64,000 bases of DNA, taken from assembly GCF_038007965.1 (NCBI RefSeq), contig NZ_JBBOYD010000001.1, forward strand, positions 784,501 to 848,500, written 5' to 3'. Each line of letters starts with the position of its first letter. Position 1 is the stretch's first letter. The notes beneath the pieces were generated by a model that saw nothing but the letters and a program-made list of their open reading frames with translations, had not been told where the DNA came from and made no database searches. A program made the position numbers and the translations under genes. The DNA is from Niallia sp. FSL W8-0635 (GTDB taxonomy: Bacteria; Bacillota; Bacilli; Bacillales; Cytobacillaceae). Below are positions 56,927-64,000 of the stretch, piece by piece.

Positions 56927-59158
56927 ATGTTTGATTTAAAGGATTTTAGACAAAATGTCTTAAAAATGACGCAAGAGGAATTTGCTAAGCTGATTGGGGT
57001 TCGTCAAGATTATGTGTCAAGAATGGAGAAAACACCGGAAACAATAGAGTTCAGCATGCTTTTAAAAATTGCAGAAGTAACTGGAACGACACTAGATGAA
57101 TTAGTAGGGTATAAAAAATCACTTCCAAAAGCACTTCAAGTAGAAAATACGTGGGAACCTTCTGCATTTATTAAAAAGACCTTGCTCAATTATTTAAAAA
57201 CTAAAGCAGAAAACTTACCACTTAATCAAGAAATAAAATATGAGAAGTTAGTTCTAGATCTAGAAAGAATGATTCAAACAACCATAGTTAAACCCACTGT
57301 GGCAATTGTTGGTATGTCAGATGCTGGAAAGAGTAGATTGATAAACTCTTTATTAGGTAACGATAAAATGCCGACATCATGGACACCAACAACTTCGGTG
57401 AGCGTACATATCAAGCACGTTGATGACCGCCCATCATTTATTGATGATGAAGTATGGATTTTTACAGGAGATAAGAGCGGTTTTGACACAAAGAAACTGT
57501 ATGATGAAACTTATTGTAAAAAATGGAGGATCGCAAGTGGACCTGCTTCGATTCTAGGTGAGTACGGAACACGCCAAGGGGATAAGTATGATATTGAAGA
57601 GGCTTCTGCTGCAGTAGTATTTGTAGATAGTTCAATTTTGCAAATTTGTGACATTGTGGATTTACCTGGTTTTGGAACAGGTGATAGAAGAAATGATGAT
57701 ATCTTGGCTCAAAAATCAAGAGAATTCGCGGATATAGTTGTCTATATGTCAATTGCAAATGGATTTTTACGAGCAGCGGATATTGAATTTATCAAATCGA
57801 CATTAAATTCCTTACCTGTAATTGAAAATAGGGGGAATGGGTTGAACCCACTCAATAATCTATTTGTTATTGCTTCGCAAGCACACACAGTTGATAACGG
57901 TAATAAATCCGAGCTTGAGAATATTCTAGATGCCGGGTCTAAGCGTTTATATAACCTAGTACCTGAAGAAATATGGGAGAATCGTGAAGAGCAGTCTGGT
58001 TATGTTCACACAGAGCCTGTATTACGTAAGCGCTTTTTTACATATACAACAGATAAGCCTTATCTACGAGAGCCCTTTGAAAATGAAGTCAGAGAAATTT
58101 TAGAAAAACTACCATCAATAATTAATCGAAATGCAATTGATGCAATCAAGAAGCACATAGATGACCTTAAGCTAGATCTTAAAAGAGAAATTAATCAGTA
58201 CGAGGATATTCTTAAAGAAAGAGAAAAATATAAAAGATTATTAGATGAAATCATAAATAATGAAGCAACACGTGTAAATGAAAACGAAAAAGCACGTGAA
58301 ACCGTGTTAAACAGTATTAAAACTCTTCAAAAAGAGTCAGTTAGTGATTTTGAAACAAAATATACATCAGTGATATCGATAGATAACATCGTAGATATTA
58401 TTAAAGAAAAAAGGTACAAAAAGAAAAAGGAAGATATGGAATTATTAGCAGGATATTTGAGTAGTAAACTGCAAGCTAAATTACAGACTATTTTAAAGGG
58501 TAAGTCGGAAAAGCTAAACAACGTGATTGATAATTACCTCCAAAACTTTAATGTGCAAATCAATAAATTAGAGAGCGAATTAAAAAGTTTCAATATCCCA
58601 TTTGATACAGTGAAAATTTTTGCAAGTGGGCTAGCGGGTTTGGCTACATTCGGTGGTCTTGCGATTTGGGCATCAACTTTAGGGAACTTAGGTGCTTATA
58701 TCCTTGTAGCAAAAGGTGTTAGTGTATTATCTGCTCTAGGCATTTCTGTAGCAGGGGGAACAGCAGGTGCGGCCTCATTGGTTGCAGCTATTGGTGGTCC
58801 AATAACGTTAGGAATTGCGTTAGCAGTTATTGTTGGTTTATCCGTGTTTGCATTTGCATCAGGAGGATGGCAAAAAGGAATTGCTAAAAAACTTGTTAAG
58901 GAATATTCAAAGCAAGATGCATTTGGCCAGTTTGTCACCGAGATTGAAAAGTTTTGGGATGATACAGAATCCGCCTTCAATGCCGCTGCCGATCATTTAG
59001 AAGCACAGTGGAAAGAATATGTAGAAGGTTTAAATGAAATGGTTAATTCTTCTAGCATTGAAGATATAAAGGCAAGCATTCTTAAAGCAGAACGTCTTCA
59101 AAGTTTTTTGGAAGAAATGCCATTGTCGGAGTCTACAATGGCATTAAGGGGGATGTAA
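56927..59158 (+). CDS. HTH (XRE)-dynamin-like GTPase fusion
   Basis: 743 residues. Residues 1-63 are a Cro/CI-type helix-turn-helix (MTQEEFAKLIGVRQDYVSRM). A dynamin-like GTPase follows: P loop GMSDAGKS (129-136), switch I Thr in PTSWTPTTS (149-157), G3 DLPGFG (245-250). Long coiled-coil helices (about 450-560) lead to a very hydrophobic Gly/Ala-rich block (about 560-647) like the membrane-inserting paddle of bacterial dynamins, then a helical C terminus. The ATG at 56927 is chosen because the HTH begins there and the upstream in-frame start (56771) precedes the promoter; its ribosome site (AAAAGGGG, 13 nt away) is weak. First gene of a tight operon; likely autoregulated. Confidence 0.87.
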   Translation: MFDLKDFRQNVLKMTQEEFAKLIGVRQDYVSRMEKTPETIEFSMLLKIAEVTGTTLDELVGYKKSLPKALQVENTWEPSAFIKKTLLNYLKTKAENLPLNQEIKYEKLVLDLERMIQTTIVKPTVAIVGMSDAGKSRLINSLLGNDKMPTSWTPTTSVSVHIKHVDDRPSFIDDEVWIFTGDKSGFDTKKLYDETYCKKWRIASGPASILGEYGTRQGDKYDIEEASAAVVFVDSSILQICDIVDLPGFGTGDRRNDDILAQKSREFADIVVYMSIANGFLRAADIEFIKSTLNSLPVIENRGNGLNPLNNLFVIASQAHTVDNGNKSELENILDAGSKRLYNLVPEEIWENREEQSGYVHTEPVLRKRFFTYTTDKPYLREPFENEVREILEKLPSIINRNAIDAIKKHIDDLKLDLKREINQYEDILKEREKYKRLLDEIINNEATRVNENEKARETVLNSIKTLQKESVSDFETKYTSVISIDNIVDIIKEKRYKKKKEDMELLAGYLSSKLQAKLQTILKGKSEKLNNVIDNYLQNFNVQINKLESELKSFNIPFDTVKIFASGLAGLATFGGLAIWASTLGNLGAYILVAKGVSVLSALGISVAGGTAGAASLVAAIGGPITLGIALAVIVGLSVFAFASGGWQKGIAKKLVKEYSKQDAFGQFVTEIEKFWDDTESAFNAAADHLEAQWKEYVEGLNEMVNSSSIEDIKASILKAERLQSFLEEMPLSESTMALRGM

Positions 59159-59159
59159 G

Positions 59160-60005
59160 ATGATGTCGATTGACGAGCAATTATCACTTTTTCAGGAATT
59201 TCTTACCAAAAATGACATATGGCAAGCAAACTTACTCATCAAAAATATCTTTAATAAAAATATAGAAAATCGAGATGTTTTTCAGACATTTTATGAGTTC
59301 AGTATAAAAATTGCCAACTGGAATTTAGATATACCAACACGAAAATTGTTTTTAGAGCAAGCTTTCTCTGCAGTCATTTTTTTTAGTGAAAATGCGTTAT
59401 TAACAAGTGATGTAATAGAAATGGTTTATGCTTGCCAAAACGAAGTAGATAATATTCGAAATGAAATTACTCGCATAGAACAAATTCAAATAGATCGAAG
59501 AGTGGAAGATGCTAAAAAGGAACAATCGGAACTTATTCTCAAGCTTACGGAGTACAAATTTGCACTAGGAAAAAGTAGAAATCAACAGGAGTTTAATACT
59601 CTCCTAGAAAAAATAAAAGTAGTAGAAGAACAGATAGATGTAAGTTTTCTAACTGAGATGGATGAGAAATTGTATAAGGAACTAACTATGGATTATCCGA
59701 ACATTATTAACCAAAAGCTTAATGAGTTTGAGAAGGTCAAGGTAAAAGAATATAACAAGAAGGCCGTTAGTGATTTTTATCAGGTTTTTAATGAATTTAA
59801 GCAAAATGAGGATAAGTATAAAACAAGTATGTTAGAGCTTAAAAGACTCGTGCGAACCCGATTATTTTCGTATGATGCTGGGCGTTTATTAAATGAAACA
59901 ATAATTTACTATAATCATGTTTACTCCTATATCTTTGGTAAATTAGACGAAGAAGGTAAATACAATTTAACTGAGCTTGCAATTGAATTGGAAAAAGCAA
60001 ACTAA
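59160..60005 (+). CDS. Helical partner protein of the dynamin-like GTPase, unknown family
   Basis: 281 residues, almost all predicted helix, acidic/basic mixed, with coiled-coil stretches (about 98-145 and 190-225) and no membrane segment or catalytic motif. Starts one base after the GTPase stop with AAGGGGGATGTAAG as ribosome site, so translation is coupled. Paired helical subunits are common next to bacterial dynamins and may form a heteromeric membrane-remodelling complex. I recognise no family. Confidence 0.8.
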   Translation: MMSIDEQLSLFQEFLTKNDIWQANLLIKNIFNKNIENRDVFQTFYEFSIKIANWNLDIPTRKLFLEQAFSAVIFFSENALLTSDVIEMVYACQNEVDNIRNEITRIEQIQIDRRVEDAKKEQSELILKLTEYKFALGKSRNQQEFNTLLEKIKVVEEQIDVSFLTEMDEKLYKELTMDYPNIINQKLNEFEKVKVKEYNKKAVSDFYQVFNEFKQNEDKYKTSMLELKRLVRTRLFSYDAGRLLNETIIYYNHVYSYIFGKLDEEGKYNLTELAIELEKAN

Positions 60006-60019
60006 CAAGGAGGTGGCTT

Positions 60020-61147
60020 ATGTTTAAGAGTAGAAAGTCCATAACGAACGGATTAAGTCACTCCCCACATTTTGTGAATACTAATTTGTTTGTTATGCCA
60101 CTTCAAAGTTCAAATACATTTGGAACTATCAAAACAACGAATGCCTATAATGAGCAATTTGAACGAATTTTTACAAGTCTGAATGAAAAACGGCAAGAAT
60201 TACAGTCGAGAGTGAGTTCACTACCACCAGGAGATGACTCACTCCGCAATCAAGGTGTATACATGGCCTGGAAGTACGAACAAGCGGAGATTCAGATGGG
60301 GGGTAAAGGGTCTAGAGATTGGACAGATGCACAAATGCAGGAGATTTTCGATAGGGGACGAGTGCGAGGAGCAGAGGGTCATCATATAAACTCAGTTGGT
60401 GAACATACATCACAGCAAGCGAACCCTGACAATATTAAATTCATGAAAAATAAAGAGGAGCACCTTGCTGCGCATAACGGAAATTGGAAAAATCCTACTG
60501 AGGGTGACCTCATCGATAGAAACTCTCGTCTTGAAGACATAAATAATAAACGAATCAATAAAAATGAATTGACTGGAATCGGTTTAGCTGCAGCAATTGG
60601 GTTAGGTATAGGGTTTACAATAGGTGCTGTAACAACTCTTGCTAAACAAGGTGTATCTGTTAAGTCGGTAATGGAGGCAGCAGGAGTTGGTCTTAAGACA
60701 GGAGCTGAATCTTCCGTATTAGCAGTTATTAATCATGGCCTAGTACGTGGAATTGGTGAAGCCGCTACTACTGTTCTTGCTCAAATTGCTACTGAAAGAT
60801 TTGGATTTACTTTGACTGAAAACCTTGTGAAAATGTGCAATATGGCAGTTGTAGGTGCCGTTTCAACAATTGTTTTCAGTACATGGGTATTTGTCAAGTT
60901 AAAATGGAAAGGTCACGCCACATCATTTGCTCTCAAGCAAGTAGGTAAAACATTAGGTTATTCATTAGGTATCCTGTTTTTATCTATTGTTGCACAGGGG
61001 ATTTGGGGTGGACACGCAGGCTTAATATTATCACTTGGTATCGGTTTATCGATGGTATTTTATCAGTTCGTCAAAATGCAACTAGATAAACAATTCTACG
61101 AGAAAATACGTCTTTTTACTATTCATAAGCTTCGGCCAAATTTTTAG
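60020..61147 (+). CDS. HNH-endonuclease-like protein with C-terminal membrane segments
   Basis: 375 residues. Residues about 96-160 look like an HNH/GHH toxin nuclease: DWTDAQMQEIF, GHH (120-122), NPDNIKF with Asn138, and EEHLAAHNGNW with His148 and His152, the beta-beta-alpha metal-finger order. From residue 185 on, four hydrophobic stretches (about 187-205, 276-292, 312-328, 333-350) suggest membrane anchoring. Starts 14 nt after the previous stop behind AAGGAGGTGG, the strongest ribosome site of the operon. Probable effector nuclease held at the membrane; no signal peptide. Membrane topology is a prediction by eye. Confidence 0.78.
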   Translation: MFKSRKSITNGLSHSPHFVNTNLFVMPLQSSNTFGTIKTTNAYNEQFERIFTSLNEKRQELQSRVSSLPPGDDSLRNQGVYMAWKYEQAEIQMGGKGSRDWTDAQMQEIFDRGRVRGAEGHHINSVGEHTSQQANPDNIKFMKNKEEHLAAHNGNWKNPTEGDLIDRNSRLEDINNKRINKNELTGIGLAAAIGLGIGFTIGAVTTLAKQGVSVKSVMEAAGVGLKTGAESSVLAVINHGLVRGIGEAATTVLAQIATERFGFTLTENLVKMCNMAVVGAVSTIVFSTWVFVKLKWKGHATSFALKQVGKTLGYSLGILFLSIVAQGIWGGHAGLILSLGIGLSMVFYQFVKMQLDKQFYEKIRLFTIHKLRPNF

Positions 61148-61187
61148 ACTTGATTTATGGCTATGATGAAATATGGAGAAAGGTAGT

Positions 61188-61565
61188 GTGGATTTGATTT
61201 ACAATGATTTTATTACAAAAGTAAAGTTGCAAGATTCACGTAACGAATTTGGTGAGCTTGACCGAGTTGAAGACTTTGATATACCAATAATTTTACATGA
61301 CTTTTACAAGTATGCTAATCCTATTGATGTCGAAGTGACGCAGGAAGATTTTACATCAATCAAGTTCTATCCAGCATCATCCCTCCTCAACTTACAAAAC
61401 GAATATGACCTACCAAGGGATACATTTGTATTTGCTTCAAGAGAAGGAGACCCAATTCTGTTGAAGGGAGAGAAGGTTTACACAGCAGTCCATGGAGTTG
61501 AAAAATGGGATCCGAAATTACTCGCAAATTCTTTCGATGAATTTCTTGGAATGCTTATTTCGTAA
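61188..61565 (+). CDS. SUKH (SMI1/KNR4)-like small protein, candidate immunity protein
   Basis: 125 residues from GTG 61188 (GGAG 9 nt upstream); ATG 61173 overlaps that site and TTG 61194 is also possible. SUKH-like layout: IPIILHDFYKYANP near the start, FYPASSLLNLQNEYDLP, then FVFASREGDPILLKGEKVY and a final SFDEFLGMLI. SUKH proteins often neutralise nuclease toxins, frequently HNH ones, and this gene follows an HNH-like gene by 40 bp. No terminator was seen after it. Confidence 0.65.
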   Translation: MDLIYNDFITKVKLQDSRNEFGELDRVEDFDIPIILHDFYKYANPIDVEVTQEDFTSIKFYPASSLLNLQNEYDLPRDTFVFASREGDPILLKGEKVYTAVHGVEKWDPKLLANSFDEFLGMLIS

Positions 61566-61840
61566 GGGTTAAAAATGTAGGTTGAATTTAATTATTCTTT
61601 TAAATTAATGGACCATACAAATAATAAATGTATTTGTAATACAAAATAAAGTACTTAAGTTATGAAACATAAAAATCTCTTTTGAGAAATCTACAAAATT
61701 TTTAGTTTTTTTGCAAAATTCGACAAAGATTCGAGTTGTTTAATAGTACATTTGTAACAAGAAAGTAAAAGAGGTTTTCGGATATACATGAATGACTGAG
61801 TTAATCTGTATGACCAGGTATTGTTGCGGGGGTTGAGAAA

Positions 61841-64000
61841 ATGAATTTATACTATAAAGCTTTGTATGATGATTCTAGAAAAGCTAATAATATGGTAACG
61901 GCTGTTGACGATAATATGAGAAAGTTTGAACGTTATTTGACACTAGCGATTAAAGCGCTACGAGAAAAAAAGCATGTAAGGGCAAAATGGGATACAGTAG
62001 AAGACCCTACTAAACTAATCATTGATCCTTTATGCTATCAAATTACCCTGAGCACATCATCGGTGTTAGAAGTTTTTATGGATGAAAACTACTTAGAATT
62101 AAATGTAGAAAACAATGTTCCGTTCGAACCAGGAAGCGGGATTCGTCTAGATAATAATTTTATGCCACTTCTCCCTACTCAATTTGAGCTTATTTCGATC
62201 AGTTCCACACGTCATTTATTACGAATCACGGATAGCTCTGCTTATAATGGGGAAAAACAGGCGCTAACGAGTAACGGTAGCATCGCGACTATTACCCCTT
62301 TTGAGATTAAGGATATTTCCCAAAACGGTCATCACCTGACGTTAAGCGGGAAAACATATAACGAGAAAAAAGGTTCATATTCCTTTGAAATAAAGGGAGA
62401 AATCAATGAAGATGAAGATCTTTATATTAATGGACTTTATATGAACCAATCAGATTGGCATATAGCAAATCTGTCGGGGGATCTTTATTTCAACGAAAAA
62501 GGTGAGCGAATTCCAATCCTTGAAAGAAACGGAAATGCACTGTACGTTTCGCAAAGCTTTCCAAAACCTAAAAAAATCACCCATGGTGGTATAGACGTTC
62601 ATTTTAAAATTCAAACGATTCCAATCCCAAAGAAGATTCATGTCAATGGAGTAGAAATCGCCATAGAGCATAATCGAGATTCATTTGAAACATTAAGTAA
62701 CGTTTCCGGCTTATCTAACGATCATATATATAGGGATCCGGAAAATGGGATCGACATGTTTAAAATATCGAAATATGATCAAAAGAGTAGTTCAAGGAAA
62801 GGCCAATTAGCGATACGACTAATAGACGAAGAGGAAGATGATGAGTCATTCTCTAAATCGAATGTTGATTACTTCTTTGATCAAGACACGGAAGAATTAG
62901 AAGGGATACTCGACGGAAAGCAAGTGAGGTTGAAAATTGAAAAGGTTCTTCCAGATGAGCGAATCCTATTCATTAGTAGGCACGATAGAACGACACTTAA
63001 ATTTAGTGATATACCTGAAGTCCTCTCCATTCGGGTAAATACGTATCAATTAGAAATGCAACGAAAAGCGATACAAAAGCTAAAAAGAGTACCTTTAACA
63101 GATCAAAAGCCACTTATTGATCTATCGAGAAGAAAAGAAAGAGAAAAGGTATGGAAGTCCTTTACACCTGAAACCATTACAGAATGGAAAGTATTGACCG
63201 ACCATACTAGAGAAGGTGTTCAAGCGCAAAGAAGCTTTGTTTCAAAAGCACTCGCAACACCCGATTTTGCACTGTTAGAAGGTCCACCAGGATCAGGGAA
63301 AACAACAACCATTCTTGAATTAATTGTTCAATTAATTCAACGGGGTAAACGAATTCTTTTATGTGGTTCAACACATGTCTCGCTTGATAATGTGTTAGAA
63401 AGGCTACAAGAGAAGAATTTGTTAGATGGAATTTTTCCATTACGGATCGGAAAACAAGATTCAATTAGCGAGAAAATTAAAGAATTCACGATGGACAACT
63501 ATGAAAATAGTAAGTTCCGTGATGTATTAATTGAATCGGCAAATCTAGTTTGTGGAACCACATTTGGAATCTTGAAACATCCATTATTTAATCTTAACGG
63601 TGATGAACCGCCTGTTCCTAAATATGATTACTTAATTATTGATGAATCTAGTAAAACAACGTTCCAAGAGTTTTTAATTCCTGCTCTATTCGCGAAGCGT
63701 TGGATCCTTGTTGGGGATATTAAGCAATTACCGCCCTTTAATGATCGTGAACATGTGAATGCTGCAATCGATGATGACGAAAAATTATCACCTGCTTTAA
63801 AGCAAGCATGTCTTCTCATTTATCAATATATCCATGATTTTAGAGTGCGAATGCCTGTTTGTCTCGTTTTACAGGATGATGTAATTAAAAATATTCAAAG
63901 TGAGCTGGCAGTGGCTGACCCAGACGATATGAAGAAAAGGGTTGTTGTTATAGATGAGAATCCGACTGTTGACTCTATTTCTTTCGTAGGCATTTCCCAA
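61841..64000 (+). CDS. SF1 (UPF1/Dna2-like) helicase, 3' end outside the window
   Basis: An uninterrupted reading frame of 720 codons to the window edge, ATG at 61841 with GGGGGTTG 5-8 nt upstream. The first 460 residues or so show no known domain (beta-rich with charged linkers). The helicase begins with Walker A EGPPGSGKTTTI (about 481-492), motif Ia LLCGSTHVSLDNVLERL, Walker B YLIIDESSKTTFQEF, motif III LVGDIKQLPPF. This is the AAA_11/AAA_12 class. Remaining motifs and any C-terminal nuclease (PLD or other) lie beyond the edge. The gap of 275 bp from the SUKH-like gene holds a short dyad ACAAATA-N7-TATTTGT (about 61617-61637). Confidence 0.85.
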   Translation, partial: MNLYYKALYDDSRKANNMVTAVDDNMRKFERYLTLAIKALREKKHVRAKWDTVEDPTKLIIDPLCYQITLSTSSVLEVFMDENYLELNVENNVPFEPGSGIRLDNNFMPLLPTQFELISISSTRHLLRITDSSAYNGEKQALTSNGSIATITPFEIKDISQNGHHLTLSGKTYNEKKGSYSFEIKGEINEDEDLYINGLYMNQSDWHIANLSGDLYFNEKGERIPILERNGNALYVSQSFPKPKKITHGGIDVHFKIQTIPIPKKIHVNGVEIAIEHNRDSFETLSNVSGLSNDHIYRDPENGIDMFKISKYDQKSSSRKGQLAIRLIDEEEDDESFSKSNVDYFFDQDTEELEGILDGKQVRLKIEKVLPDERILFISRHDRTTLKFSDIPEVLSIRVNTYQLEMQRKAIQKLKRVPLTDQKPLIDLSRRKEREKVWKSFTPETITEWKVLTDHTREGVQAQRSFVSKALATPDFALLEGPPGSGKTTTILELIVQLIQRGKRILLCGSTHVSLDNVLERLQEKNLLDGIFPLRIGKQDSISEKIKEFTMDNYENSKFRDVLIESANLVCGTTFGILKHPLFNLNGDEPPVPKYDYLIIDESSKTTFQEFLIPALFAKRWILVGDIKQLPPFNDREHVNAAIDDDEKLSPALKQACLLIYQYIHDFRVRMPVCLVLQDDVIKNIQSELAVADPDDMKKRVVVIDENPTVDSISFVGISQ

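Overview
The window is a chromosomal segment of a spore-forming, low-GC, motile member of the Bacillaceae. Three minor/gamma-type spore protein genes (sspO-, sspK- and sspE-like), a sigma-D type promoter before a chemoreceptor, a PerR box, a preQ1 riboswitch and gene order like Bacillus subtilis all point this way. The 16S variable regions look closest to the Niallia (former Bacillus circulans) group as I remember it; I could not run a search.

1-31.1 kb holds physiology modules separated by strong intrinsic terminators: a chemoreceptor; an MFS exporter; a LytS/LytTR two-component system beside an OFA-family MFS carrier with a YpdB-like direct repeat in its promoter; a DoxX gene behind overlapping dyads; xpaC-telA; queT under a preQ1-I riboswitch; a DMT exporter; an M20 peptidase; a MacA/YknX-MacB type efflux operon followed by its own OmpR-type two-component pair; an acyl-CoA thioesterase; a complete branched-chain amino acid ABC operon (livJ-livH-livM-livG-livF); a lactonase; and an orphan ATP-grasp enzyme.

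31.1-47.5 kb is largely collinear with the B. subtilis yfhE-recX-yfhH-sspK-yfhJ-yfhP-mutY-yfhS-fabL-sspE-ygaB-ygaC-ygaD-ygaE-gsaB-bcp-perR-ygxA block. In front of it lie a cluster of DnaA boxes and a small uncharacterised transcription unit.

47.45-54.6 kb is an rRNA operon (two promoters, boxA, 16S-23S-5S) followed by 15 tRNA genes in the B. subtilis trnD order, except that the tRNA-Thr expected between Phe and Tyr is missing.

54.6-64 kb, after the tRNA terminator, is accessory DNA. It holds a nuclease-UvrD-type helicase gene; then a promoter with a perfect 8-bp dyad driving a compact operon: an HTH-dynamin-like GTPase, a helical partner, an HNH-nuclease-like protein with membrane segments, and a SUKH/SMI1-like protein. 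A large SF1 (UPF1/Dna2-like) helicase gene follows and runs off the window. This operon is the best candidate here for an undescribed anti-phage or toxin-immunity system.

Repeats: an 11-copy 21-bp array, a 52-bp unit tandemly repeated at two distant loci, several Bacillaceae-type structured dispersed repeats (one inside the liv operon, one shared with the 23S-5S spacer), and a ~120-bp duplication in the 16S-23S spacer. I saw no insertion sequence, CRISPR array or phage structural gene.
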